NCBI RefSeq assembly: GCF_026013605.1
Contig: NZ_JAPDPJ010000029.1
Coordinates: forward strand, 1-64,000
From: Plebeiibacterium sediminum
GTDB lineage: Bacteria; Bacteroidota; Bacteroidia; Bacteroidales; Marinilabiliaceae
DNA: 64,000 nt
Direction of reading: 5' to 3'
Positions within the stretch are counted from its first letter, which is position 1. Each line of letters begins with the position of its first letter. The notes under the pieces were generated by a model. That model searched no databases. It was given only the letters and a program-made list of their open reading frames with translations, and had not been told where the DNA came from. A program made the position numbers and the translations under genes. This document shows, in pieces, positions 19,040-27,794 of this stretch.

Positions 19040-21037
19040 TTATTGTTGTTGAACCAGGTCAAACATTTTTAATTGGGATGATTTAATATTATTTCCGCTA
19101 ACATAAATATTTTCGCCTCCGTTGGAAATAATTCTTCCTTTTAAATTATCGTTAAGCTGGTAATTAATTTCTTCACATAAAAGATTTTGGTCTTTTTGTT
19201 TAAATACAGGAAAGGCCACTTCAATTCTTTTGTATAAGTTTCTGGTCATCCAATCCGCCGAAGCTAAATATGTTTGAGGATTGCCATTGTTATAAAAATG
19301 ATATATGCGTGTATGTTCCAGAAACTGGTCAATAACACTTATTATTTTAATATTTTGTTTTTGCTTTTTAGTTAGGGGGTAATAACAGCAAATACCTCTC
19401 ACAACCATATCAATTTTCACACCATTATCTCCAGCAAGTCTTATTTTATCAATCATTACAGGATCTTCGAGACTATTTAGTTTAATCATCATTCGAGCTG
19501 TAAAACCTTGTTTTGCATGAGCGATTTCCTGATCAATAAGTGCATCTATAGTACTTTGAAGTGTAAAAGGAGCAACTAAAAGGTGATTGAATTTAGGTTG
19601 GTATAATTCATCTTTCAAAAAGTTAAACACTTCATCAATGTCATTGGTGTATCTGGTATCAGAAGTTAATATGGCATGGTCAGCATATAATTTGGCTGTT
19701 TTTTCATTTAAATTCCCGGTGCCTATATATGCGTAATAATTGAGTTTGTTGTTTTCTCTTCTTTTAATTAAGAATGTTTTAGCATGAACTTTTAAGTTTT
19801 TGATGCCATATTTTACCGTAGCTCCAGCTCTTTCAAGTCTTTCGCCCCAATAAATATTTGATTCTTCATCAAATCGGGCTAATACCTCACACAGCATAAA
19901 TACTTTTTTCCCATTTTGAGCTGCACGTTCAAGAGCTTCACAAACTTTGGAGTTTTTATTTACTCTATATAGTGTAATATTTATTTCAGTAACGTCCGGA
20001 TCTGATGCGGCGTTATTAAGCAATGTGATAACATATTCAAAACTTTGATATGGATAACTTAAAAATATATCCTCATGTGCGAGTGTATTAAAGTAATCTT
20101 TTGAATCCTGTAATTCTGGACAAGGAATATAATCGGGTTTGTTTCTATAAAGATGTGGTTTATTATTAAATGTAGGAAAGGAGAAGAAATCATAAAAGTT
20201 ATGATATTTTCCTCCGGGAATTAAGCTGGTCATGTCTAATCCCATCTTTTTTCTGAGATTATTAATATGTTTGAATGGGATATTTTCATTAAATAATAAG
20301 CGACATGGAAGCCCGGTTTCTCTTTTCTTTAAACTCTTTTGAATCTTTTTTACAATATCTTCGTCTTGTTCTTCGTCAATGTATAATTCAGCATCTCTTG
20401 ATATTTTTATGGCATATATTTCTACATTGTTGTCCAGATATTTGCTTACATTATATTTAAAAATATCATCGAGTTGTACGATTTTGTATTGATCATTATG
20501 TTGAGAAAGCATGATAAAACGGCCCCATTTGTCATAATCTAACTCAAGTAAATATTGTTTTTTATCGGTTATGAAGTACAAATAAATCACCTGGTTTTTT
20601 AGTTCCACTTTTGGTTCATTTGTAATGTCAAAAAGTGAAAACTGATCTTTTAAATGTTGATCAAAATACTCAGAAACTAAATTTATATCCGCAGTAGATA
20701 AGTTTTGGTGCAGAAATGTGATACCTTCCTTTTCCATTCCCGGAATGATTTCGGTATAAAATATATTTCCCAGTTTTTCCTGTTGTTCGCTAACAATGGT
20801 ATTTATTTGTTGCAGTACATATGATGGGCGATATCCAAATTTGTTTTTTTTATCACCATTATATTTTTGTTCAAACCGATGACTGGCTACTCTGACTTTA
20901 TAAAACTCTTCCAGGTTAGATGAATATATAGCAATAAAGTTGAGGCGTTCCATTAATGGTATAGATTGGTCTGCTATCTCCTGCAGAATACGTGCGTTAA
21001 AACTAACCCAACTTAAGTCTCTATCGATATATTTCAT
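19040..21037 (-). CDS. ppk1: Polyphosphate kinase 1
   Basis: Transfers the gamma phosphate of ATP to a growing polyphosphate chain, reversibly, at the inner membrane or in the cytosol. The 665-residue length is normal. The N-terminal domain begins RDLSWVSFN and has SSNLEEFYKVRV. The two phospholipase-D-like halves carry the autophosphorylated His418 (KVHAKTF) and the second catalytic His575 (EHTRIYHF), with the partner motifs GTGNLNEKT and SADWMTRNLYKRIE. It is the first gene of a two-gene operon with the HD-PycTM protein. The upstream region down to the decayed iron-sulfur gene contains no obvious Pho-box-like direct repeats. Confidence 0.97.
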   Translation of the reverse strand: MKYIDRDLSWVSFNARILQEIADQSIPLMERLNFIAIYSSNLEEFYKVRVASHRFEQKYNGDKKNKFGYRPSYVLQQINTIVSEQQEKLGNIFYTEIIPGMEKEGITFLHQNLSTADINLVSEYFDQHLKDQFSLFDITNEPKVELKNQVIYLYFITDKKQYLLELDYDKWGRFIMLSQHNDQYKIVQLDDIFKYNVSKYLDNNVEIYAIKISRDAELYIDEEQDEDIVKKIQKSLKKRETGLPCRLLFNENIPFKHINNLRKKMGLDMTSLIPGGKYHNFYDFFSFPTFNNKPHLYRNKPDYIPCPELQDSKDYFNTLAHEDIFLSYPYQSFEYVITLLNNAASDPDVTEINITLYRVNKNSKVCEALERAAQNGKKVFMLCEVLARFDEESNIYWGERLERAGATVKYGIKNLKVHAKTFLIKRRENNKLNYYAYIGTGNLNEKTAKLYADHAILTSDTRYTNDIDEVFNFLKDELYQPKFNHLLVAPFTLQSTIDALIDQEIAHAKQGFTARMMIKLNSLEDPVMIDKIRLAGDNGVKIDMVVRGICCYYPLTKKQKQNIKIISVIDQFLEHTRIYHFYNNGNPQTYLASADWMTRNLYKRIEVAFPVFKQKDQNLLCEEINYQLNDNLKGRIISNGGENIYVSGNNIKSSQLKMFDLVQQQ

Positions 21038-21227
21038 TATTTATTTTATAGTTATTGGAAATAAAACAATGGTTATAAAATTAATTTGAAGTTTTTGAAA
21101 TTCATAGTGAATTTGTCATGAAGTGAATAAATGTTGGTGTTTATCATACTTTGGGCATTTATCAAATATCTAAACGTAATCATTATTCTTTTCTTGTGGA
21201 GGCTATGCATAAAAATAAACTTTGAAG

Positions 21228-21462
21228 TTATGGGAGATTTCTTTTGATGTATTGTTGAGTAAACGGACATTGAACCATGCATTTAAGGCATGTGGTGCAT
21301 TTATTTATATCAATCATTTCATCTCTGGAGACACCTTCATTCCAGATTATTCCTTTTATAGCCTTGGTTTTGTTCTGACGATAAGTTTCTGATATCAATA
21401 AATTCAACAAAATCAGCACCTTGATTTTTTAGAAAAGATACTATTTCGTTATTTATCGACAT
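21228..21462 (-). pseudogene. Decayed QueG-like 4Fe-4S protein (N- and C-terminal remnants)
   Basis: Reading the minus strand from an ATG at 21462 gives MSINNEIVSFLKNQGADFVE and then SSEQNQGY, which resembles the N-terminus of small epoxyqueuosine-reductase-like 4Fe-4S proteins, before a stop. In a second frame the remnant continues as IIWNEGVSRDEMIDINKC with the cluster motif CTTCLKCMVQCPFTQ and ends at 21228. The middle of the protein is missing and the two ends are in different frames, so one internal deletion plus frameshift explains it. It begins 13 bp after the OhrR-like gene and was probably its operon partner. The 190 bp beyond it, to ppk1, hold nothing I can support. Confidence 0.7.
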
Positions 21463-21475
21463 AGAAAAGCGGTGT

Positions 21476-21916
21476 TTATTTGGTTAGATGTTCAATGATT
21501 GTTTCAAGTTTTTTTTTGAGATCTATTAAATCTTCAATATTTAAAGATGAATCTAATAGTTTATGGCTTAAACTTTGGGGAATTTCACTAGCCTTGTTTT
21601 TTAATTTTTTACCCTTTGAGGTAAGTTTTACAATTACTTTTCTTTCATCATCTGCCGATCGTGATCGTTCTATGAGTTGTTGAGTTTCCATTCTTTTTAA
21701 TAATGGCGTAACTGTATTTGTATTAAGTATGAGTTTTTTTGCGATATCGTTAACACCAATCTGGTCCGTTTCCCATAAAATCATTAACACCAGGTATTGC
21801 GGATAGGTAATGTTCAGCTTATCAAGGTATGGCTGATATTCGCGAGTAAATAACCTTGATACTGCATAAACAGGAAAACACAACTGATTTTCTAATTTTA
21901 ATGGATCGTGACTCAT
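21476..21916 (-). CDS. ohrR: MarR-family peroxide-sensing regulator, OhrR type
   Basis: Winged-helix repressor of 146 residues. The N-terminal LENQLCFPVYAVSRLFTREYQPYLDKL pattern, with the redox-active Cys13, is the OhrR signature; oxidation of that cysteine by organic hydroperoxides releases DNA. The recognition helix region is NTNTVTPLLKRME and the wing RSADDERKV. A TATTTTTG promoter-like box lies upstream on the minus strand at 21940-21947. The thiol peroxidase gene upstream on the same strand is a natural target, since its promoter bears two palindromes. The gene that followed this one has decayed. Confidence 0.88.
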   Translation of the reverse strand: MSHDPLKLENQLCFPVYAVSRLFTREYQPYLDKLNITYPQYLVLMILWETDQIGVNDIAKKLILNTNTVTPLLKRMETQQLIERSRSADDERKVIVKLTSKGKKLKNKASEIPQSLSHKLLDSSLNIEDLIDLKKKLETIIEHLTK

Positions 21917-22021
21917 TTTTATCTGCTTAAATTAAAACTCAAAAATAGGCAATTTGTGACAAGGTATTCATTAATGCATGTTTATTTCAAACGATTTTAA
22001 TGATACAACTATTCAGTATGA

Positions 22022-22083
22022 TTTATAAAAAGCTCTCAAATAGCATCCCTTTAGTAAAAATGAAGGATACTATAAGGAGCTTT
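22022..22083 (-). terminator. Terminator of the thiol peroxidase gene
   Basis: In the minus direction AAAGCTC, ATAG and ATCC blocks pair with GGAT, CTAT and GAGCTTT across an imperfect long stem, followed by TTTTTAT. This separates the peroxidase transcript from the OhrR gene. Confidence 0.65.
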
Positions 22084-22107
22084 AAAAATGGCTTTACTGC
22101 TTAATAA

Positions 22108-22587
22108 TTAAATCATATTAGCAATATATTTTTCAATTTTTTCTGGCTTTGTGATGGGAGCAAAGCGTTTAACAGGATTTCCGTTTTTATCAATTAAGAA
22201 TTTTGTAAAGTTCCATTTTATATTGTCACCAAAGGTTCCTTTTAGTTTTGATTTTAAGTATTTGTAGATTGGATGTGCATTGTCTCCATTCACATCAATT
22301 TTAGAAAACATCGGAAATGTAACTCCATAATTAATCAGACAGCCCTCTGATATTGATTTTTCATCACCAGGTTCCTGCTTAGCAAATTGATTACACGGGA
22401 AACCAAGGATGACAAAATTTTTGTCCTTATATTTTTTGTATAACTCCTCTAAACCTTTGTATTGGGGCGTTAATCCGCACTTGCTTGCTGTATTTACAAT
22501 CAGTATTGTCTTTCCTTTAAATTCTTCTAAACTAATCTCGTTACCTTGAAGTGTTTTTGCTGAAAATTGATAAATGTTACTTTGCAT
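22108..22587 (-). CDS. Glutathione-peroxidase-family thiol peroxidase (Cys type)
   Basis: Reduces hydrogen peroxide or lipid hydroperoxides in the cytoplasm; bacterial Cys-type members generally use thioredoxin rather than glutathione. The 159-residue protein has the peroxidatic Cys37 in NTASKCG, Gln70 in KQEPG and Trp124-Asn125 in IKWNFTKF, completing the catalytic tetrad. Cys82 (SEGCLINYGV) is a good candidate for the resolving cysteine. There is no selenocysteine codon. The promoter has two palindromes flanking a TAnnTTTG box, and an OhrR-type gene is next downstream, so peroxide-inducible control is inferred. Confidence 0.94.
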   Translation of the reverse strand: MQSNIYQFSAKTLQGNEISLEEFKGKTILIVNTASKCGLTPQYKGLEELYKKYKDKNFVILGFPCNQFAKQEPGDEKSISEGCLINYGVTFPMFSKIDVNGDNAHPIYKYLKSKLKGTFGDNIKWNFTKFLIDKNGNPVKRFAPITKPEKIEKYIANMI

Positions 22588-22620
22588 ATTAAGTTCTTAA
22601 ATAAATATCATGAATAAAAA

Positions 22621-22670
22621 TATCGCACGCGATACAAAATTACAAAATATATTTAAGTCGCAAGCGATAT
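22621..22670 (-). promoter_or_regulatory. Peroxidase promoter with two TCGC-GCGA palindromes
   Basis: On the minus strand the -7 box TAATTTTG (22635-22642) is preceded 18 bp upstream by TTG (22661-22663). The perfect palindrome TATCGCACGCGATA at 22621-22634 abuts the -7 box and covers the expected transcription start. A second, TCGCAAGCGA at 22658-22667, overlaps the -33 element. The centres are about 35 bp apart. This looks like a repressor-controlled promoter; OhrR is the obvious candidate, by inference. Confidence 0.75.
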
Positions 22671-22707
22671 AAATTGAAATTAATAATATCATGATATATA
22701 AATTGAC

Positions 22708-23232
22708 TTATACAGCACTTCCGTTTTTGTATTCAGATAAAATTTTCTTTGTTAATTTCTCAGTAGAATCAGTACCTAAAAAATTAAAGAATTCAAGGGT
22801 AAGATGCTGGTTTTCATATTGAATACTTCTAAGCTCTGCAATTTGACTGATGAATTTCCAAAAACGAGTTTTGATTAAAGTGTTTTCATTCACTCTGTTT
22901 TTGGAAATCAACATATAATTGTGATCAAATGCTAACCTGTTGCAGTTTTTTTTGAAACTATAAATGAATTCCAAAAATCTATTGTATTTAATTATTTTCC
23001 ATTCATCGTCAGAATTTATTCTTAAAGGAGATACTTCAACTATAGTATTCTTTGTCATTAAGTAATCCCTAAAATTTCTGGCTGCATTATCTGACAGTTG
23101 ACGGAGTAAACTTATTTTAATTTCAAAATCATCAATTTTATAAATTAGTTTAGCTTCTAGTATGTAGCTGTTTACCATGCCACTTATAGCAGCATTATAT
23201 TTTAATGCAAAAGCTTCCCATGTTTGTGTCAA
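22708..23232 (-). CDS. Unrecognised protein, probably cytoplasmic
   Basis: I do not recognise this family. The 174-residue frame is rich in Lys, Asn, Ile and Phe, has no signal peptide, membrane segment or known motif, and contains a single Cys in FKKNCNRL. It must begin at TTG (23232) or another non-ATG codon, because no ATG is available before the region overlaps the acetyltransferase. That weakens the call. It follows the acetyltransferase by about 60 bp on the same strand. Its length and undisturbed frame favour a real gene. Confidence 0.5.
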   Translation of the reverse strand: MTQTWEAFALKYNAAISGMVNSYILEAKLIYKIDDFEIKISLLRQLSDNAARNFRDYLMTKNTIVEVSPLRINSDDEWKIIKYNRFLEFIYSFKKNCNRLAFDHNYMLISKNRVNENTLIKTRFWKFISQIAELRSIQYENQHLTLEFFNFLGTDSTEKLTKKILSEYKNGSAV

Positions 23233-23291
23233 CTTTTCATTATGCTGATAAAATCTACTTTTTTTGTCTTTTAGGGTTATGGCTCTTTCAA

Positions 23292-23714
23292 TTATTTTTC
23301 GGTAATTGGTTGCTTCTTTTTAATTTCCATCATAATTTCGGGCTTGCTAAGGGATTCGAATCCAAATTGTTTATAAAGGCCGTGCGCATCATTAGTGGCA
23401 AGTCCCCACCTGTTAAGATTCTGAAGCTCCTGATGGTTCATGATTGCATTCATTAAACTTTTACCATAGCCTTTTCCCTGATATTCTTTAAGAATAAAAA
23501 CATCCATAATATAAGCATAAATGGTATAATCAGTAACCACTCTGGCAAAACCAACTTGATTATCATTAATATATACTCCAAAGCATAAAGAGTGATCAAT
23601 AGAACGTTGAATCGTTTCAATATTTCTATCTTTTGCCCAATAGGATTCTTCTGATAAGTATTTGTGTATTACATTGATGTTTAATTTGCTTTTGTCTGTG
23701 GATATCTCAATCAT
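23292..23714 (-). CDS. GNAT family N-acetyltransferase
   Basis: A 140-residue acetyltransferase using acetyl-CoA. The acetyl-CoA loop is visible as LKEYQGKGYGKSLM (Q/R-x-x-G-x-G/A). YIMDVFIL precedes it as strand beta4, and GLYKQFGFESL near the end is the usual C-terminal signature. The acceptor cannot be predicted. The first 8 bp overlap the end of the MscS channel gene, which indicates translational coupling, although no functional link is evident. Confidence 0.85.
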   Translation of the reverse strand: MIEISTDKSKLNINVIHKYLSEESYWAKDRNIETIQRSIDHSLCFGVYINDNQVGFARVVTDYTIYAYIMDVFILKEYQGKGYGKSLMNAIMNHQELQNLNRWGLATNDAHGLYKQFGFESLSKPEIMMEIKKKQPITEK

Positions 23715-24639
23715 TGTTTATGTTTTTATTTTCCAGGTTAATTCTTGTTCTAGGTAAACTTTCAGGATAATTTTTTTGAATAAACTCAATCATTTTTTCT
23801 CGAATAAATACTCTTAAATCCCATGCTGTTGGTGAGTTTTTAGCACTTACTAGTATTCTTATCTCCATGGCTTTGGGAGTTGAATCTGTTACCTGAAGTA
23901 CATTTACATTTTTATCCCATAAATCACAATCATTCAGCAAGCGGGTAAGTTCTTCACGTAAAGGTTCAATTGGAACAGTGTAATCTGTATAAATAAATAC
24001 GGTTCCTATAATATCAGCCGTTGTTCTGGTCCAGTTTTGAAATGGTTTTTCAAGAAAGTAAGTAGAAGGTAAAACCAGTCGACGTTTATCCCAGATTCGA
24101 ACGACTACATAAGTCAGATTAATTTCTTCAATCCATCCCCATTCATTTTCAACAACAACGGCATCATCTACTCTAAAAGGTTGAGTAATGGCAATTTGAA
24201 TACCAGCTAAAAGTGCACCCATTATTTTTTGAGCCGATAAACCTATTATAATACCAACAACCCCGGCCGAAGCAAAAATACCAATACCAATTTCTTTTAT
24301 GCTTTCAATGGAAAATAGGATTAAACCAACTGAAGTTATAATAATGATAAAGACAATCACTTTTTCCAACAGATTGATTTGAGTAATCAGTTTTCGGGAT
24401 TTAAGATTGTCCTCATTGGTTATATCGTACTTTTTTAATAATCGTGTTTTTAAAATGCCAACAACTTCAATTGAAATCCAAGAAATACATGCAATGATCA
24501 ACGCATTTTTCAAGGTAATAAAGAAGTTGCTATCCCATATTTCAGGCTGGTTAAGTAATGCTAATACATTTTTACTTGCAATAAGAATGATCAAGAGTAT
24601 AGTACTAATAACTAGTCTGGTTCGTTTCATACGCATCAT
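23707..24639 (-). CDS. MscS-type mechanosensitive channel
   Basis: Inner-membrane channel protein of 310 residues that opens under membrane tension and protects against osmotic downshock. Hydrophobic helices lie near residues 10-28, 38-60 and 85-108. The pore-lining helix GIGIFASAGVVGIIIGLSAQ (about 127-146) is followed by the conserved ITQPFRVDD. The soluble beta domain follows (GWIEEINLTYVVVRIWDKRRLVLP). ATGs at 24639, 24636 and 24630 are all possible starts. It precedes and overlaps a GNAT gene. Confidence 0.92.
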   Translation of the reverse strand: MMRMKRTRLVISTILLIILIASKNVLALLNQPEIWDSNFFITLKNALIIACISWISIEVVGILKTRLLKKYDITNEDNLKSRKLITQINLLEKVIVFIIIITSVGLILFSIESIKEIGIGIFASAGVVGIIIGLSAQKIMGALLAGIQIAITQPFRVDDAVVVENEWGWIEEINLTYVVVRIWDKRRLVLPSTYFLEKPFQNWTRTTADIIGTVFIYTDYTVPIEPLREELTRLLNDCDLWDKNVNVLQVTDSTPKAMEIRILVSAKNSPTAWDLRVFIREKMIEFIQKNYPESLPRTRINLENKNINND

Positions 24640-24782
24640 ATTTTAGTGAGTTTAATAAAGAAACAAAGCAAATGTTAAAATTGCAATCAATTTCATGTTA
24701 ATTGTAGTTAAACTATAAAATAATAGATGGTAATCCTTTAAATGTTAACCTTCATTTTGGGAATTAAAGGTTTTTACATTGA

Positions 24783-26750
24783 TTAGGATAATTTATTAGT
24801 GGTAAAATTAATTTTACGAATGTTTTTGGCAATTTCTATTCGGTTTATAATGGAATCAATCAATGTATCGTAGAGTTGATCTTTCAAAACAATGTCTTCA
24901 ATACCATAATCTAAATTTGGATTGTCGTTAACTTCTACAACGTACACTTTGCCGTTTACCAGTTTTAGATCTACACCATATAATCCATCTCCAATTAATG
25001 ACGCTGCTTTTAAAGCTGTTTTAACAATGTCTGTGGGAACATCCTCAATATTCAAAGTTTCTGAATCTCCTTCCTGTTCACCGGAATTGCTGTTCCAGTT
25101 ATAAATTTGCCAATGGTCTTTTGACATGTAATATTTACAGGCAAAATAAGGTTTGTTGTCTAAAATACCAATACGCCAATCGAATTCGGAGTACAGAAAT
25201 TCCTGACAGATCACCATATCCGAGATTTTAAATAGCTTATGTAATTCATTTACAACTTCTTCTTTTGAATTTACCTTAATTACACCTAATGAAAAAGCAC
25301 TATCAGGTTGTTTTAATACCAAAGGATATTTAAAGTCGTTTAATTGCGAGGCTTCAAATAGGTTTTTAGTTAAAACGGTTGTTTTGGGTGTACGTATTTT
25401 ATGTTTTTTGAATAGTTCGTTTTGATATATTTTATTAGAGCATCGCATGATAGACCAGGGGTCATCAATTACAACAAGCCCTTCCGCAAATGCCAGGCGC
25501 GACATCTCATAAGTATGATGGTTTACATTTGTTGTTTCACGAATAAATAAAGCATCAAATTCATTTATTTTATCAGCATCATTTTTTGTGATAAATTCAA
25601 CATATAGTCCTTTTTTATTGGCTGCTTTTTTTATGCGTTGTAAAGCTTCCTGATTGGAAGGAGGGTTGACTTCATTTGGATTAACCAAAATAGCTAAATC
25701 GTATTTGTAATTGGTTAACTTCGGTAGATTGTATCTTTTTTTATTAAAGTAGTTTGAAGCATATGTATATAACGATTCCGACTCTTCTGCAGAGATATTT
25801 TTAAGCGTTAAAATTTTAATATCTTTTATCAACCATTTGTCATGTTTTATAAAGTTTACCTTAAATAAAGGTGCTTCAAACAAAAGATATAACTTGTTTG
25901 CCAGGTTGTTATAAGCTTTATTGGTAGTTTGCCCAAAATATATATTTAACGAAAAAGAATTTGTATCGTGTTTTTTCAGTAATTGATTAATAAGTTCATC
26001 TACTTCATATGCAGCAGAATGAATAACATTAATAATCCTGAAATCACGAATTGTTGCAATACTTGGTATTACTCTTTGTCCACGAGCCGAAGCCAGTAGC
26101 GAAATGTAATAGCCATAACTCTGGTACTTGTAGGAGCTACAAAGGTTAAATACCCTGTAATCGCTGCTATTTTGATAAATTGGATTGTTTATATATTCCT
26201 TTACAGAGATAATGTTAGCATTAATATCAGCATTATCCCATTTAAAAGGCTGGTTAATAACGATGAGGTTATTTGTTTTTTTTAGTTTAGGAATAATATT
26301 GGTTTTATATTCCATTTTTATAGCATCTTCGTTGGTACAATAATAATCTTTAATATTATTGATTTGATTAAAGCCTTTATTCTTATACCATTCTATTAAT
26401 TTATTGTTGTTAGCGCTAGCTTCAAGTACTATGCGTTCAAAATTATTTTGGTTAGCATATTCAATCACATGTTTTAAAAGATAATCTCCTAATCCTTTAT
26501 TTTGAAACTCTTTAATTATGGCAATTGAATACAAGCGAAGTGTATTTTTATATTTAAAAAGTACTACAGATCCAATGCTGGTTTTGATTTTGTTTTTTAG
26601 TTCAGCAATAAGAATTTCCTGAAAAGAACTCTTAATGCCTTTTCTTAAACTCTCTTTGGAATTTTGTTGAAAAAGAGGGAATGCCTTTTTTTCCAATTCA
26701 AATAAAAAGGATAAATCCTCTGGTTCGGCCTTACGTATACAAATATTCAT
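24783..26750 (-). CDS. GNAT acetyltransferase fused to an RLAN/RimK-type ATP-grasp ligase
   Basis: Three-domain protein of 655 residues. Residues 1-150 are GNAT-like (KEFQNKGLGDYLLKHV, GFNQINNIKDYY). Residues about 165-340 match the RimK-like ATP-grasp N-terminal (RLAN) region (YKYQSYGYYISLLASARGQRVIP). Residues about 430-640 are ATP-grasp with YPLVLKQPDSAFSLGV, ICQEFLYSEFDWRIGI and the metal-binding VVEVNDNPN. ATP-grasp ligases of this type join a carboxylate to an amine, so acetylation plus ligation on one peptide or amino-acid substrate is plausible. No dedicated peptide or transporter gene is adjacent. The gene is monocistronic; the product is unknown. Confidence 0.86.
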   Translation of the reverse strand: MNICIRKAEPEDLSFLFELEKKAFPLFQQNSKESLRKGIKSSFQEILIAELKNKIKTSIGSVVLFKYKNTLRLYSIAIIKEFQNKGLGDYLLKHVIEYANQNNFERIVLEASANNNKLIEWYKNKGFNQINNIKDYYCTNEDAIKMEYKTNIIPKLKKTNNLIVINQPFKWDNADINANIISVKEYINNPIYQNSSDYRVFNLCSSYKYQSYGYYISLLASARGQRVIPSIATIRDFRIINVIHSAAYEVDELINQLLKKHDTNSFSLNIYFGQTTNKAYNNLANKLYLLFEAPLFKVNFIKHDKWLIKDIKILTLKNISAEESESLYTYASNYFNKKRYNLPKLTNYKYDLAILVNPNEVNPPSNQEALQRIKKAANKKGLYVEFITKNDADKINEFDALFIRETTNVNHHTYEMSRLAFAEGLVVIDDPWSIMRCSNKIYQNELFKKHKIRTPKTTVLTKNLFEASQLNDFKYPLVLKQPDSAFSLGVIKVNSKEEVVNELHKLFKISDMVICQEFLYSEFDWRIGILDNKPYFACKYYMSKDHWQIYNWNSNSGEQEGDSETLNIEDVPTDIVKTALKAASLIGDGLYGVDLKLVNGKVYVVEVNDNPNLDYGIEDIVLKDQLYDTLIDSIINRIEIAKNIRKINFTTNKLS

Positions 26751-27026
26751 GTATTGATTATATGGATAATGATATGATGTATTTATACATTTTTTAATGC
26801 TGTAATCAAGGTTTCAAATGTAATTATTTGTTGATGCAAAAAAACTTTGAGAGCAATTTTTTTACATGTTAAAGGATAATTTTTTCAGGGTCTGAGAATT
26901 TTATGTAATATGATGGTAAGGTGCATATATTCAGGTGTATATTGGAGGGTTTGTTCGGGTGGTTTGATAGAACTATTTATGACTCATTTTAATAAGTTGT
27001 AATATAACTTTCTGTAATAAAATACA

Positions 27027-27794
27027 TCATTTACTAATCAAATAACTCAATCCAAATCCAATAAAATGATCTGTAGCTTCATCATTTACGCCAATACCAA
27101 AAGAGAAATCTAATTGAAGATTTGGTTTTACCAAATAGGTTAAACCTGCATCCAATAAATGTAGCTTATCCCCAACTTCAGGTAACAGGCCATAGTATTC
27201 TCCAAAAACTCCAAATTGCTCAGTTACTGAAATGCCTAGAGAACCGGAATAAAAGTAACCTGGTCCTGCATTTTCTCCATCCCACTGCAAACCTAAATTA
27301 TATCCTACAGAAAACATATCATTAAGAGTATGCGAAAAAGCCAATCTGAAATCGGCTGCAGTATATCTGGTTTTAAACTCATCTTTGGCTGTAAAAGGTA
27401 ATATAAGTCCTCCTAAAATAGCTATTTCGGGTTTACAACCATCTTCATCCATAATTTTTGTTTTGTTACCGATGTATAAAGGTCCTAAACCCAGAGTTAA
27501 TTCTTCGTTGTTTATTTTTTGTCCAAGAATATCAAAGCCTAATCTAATCTCTGTATTCTTTAATATCCCGTATCTGAAAAGGGTTGTAGGATAGGAGTAG
27601 CTATAATAATCATTACCAAAAGCATTATCTTTTTCAAAAAGAAAACCTGTTTCAATTTGTAAAGCATTTAACGGAACTACGGATGATGATTCCGTTTGAT
27701 CTGGTCGATCTGTAACTAGTTCAGTTTGCTTTTCTTGAGAAAATACTAATGCAGAGAATAATAGTAATATGGAAGTTGTTATGTACGATTTCAT
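27027..27794 (-). CDS. Outer-membrane beta-barrel protein, Phenol_MetA_deg-like transporter
   Basis: A 255-residue exported protein. Signal peptide cleavage is likely after LVFSQ. TDRPDQTESSSVVP and LQIETGF at the mature N-terminus are the recurring signature of the MetA-pathway phenol-degradation-like outer-membrane family. The chain then alternates as beta strands and ends FIGFGLSYLISK, with an aromatic near the C-terminus. The substrate is unknown, and the family name should not be read as proof of phenol transport. Its 86-bp 5' leader closely resembles that of the unrelated lipoprotein gene starting at 30464. Confidence 0.8.
   Translation of the reverse strand: MKSYITTSILLLFSALVFSQEKQTELVTDRPDQTESSSVVPLNALQIETGFLFEKDNAFGNDYYSYSYPTTLFRYGILKNTEIRLGFDILGQKINNEELTLGLGPLYIGNKTKIMDEDGCKPEIAILGGLILPFTAKDEFKTRYTAADFRLAFSHTLNDMFSVGYNLGLQWDGENAGPGYFYSGSLGISVTEQFGVFGEYYGLLPEVGDKLHLLDAGLTYLVKPNLQLDFSFGIGVNDEATDHFIGFGLSYLISK

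Noticed and set aside
17796-21037. A complete Pycsar antiphage locus
   Set aside because: The effector-like domain is present, but no adenylate/guanylate-cyclase-type PycC gene is near; the neighbours are polyphosphate kinase and ordinary genes.
21073-21282. 69-codon minus-strand frame
   Set aside because: No family resemblance, odd composition, and it overlaps the remnant of the iron-sulfur gene in another frame.
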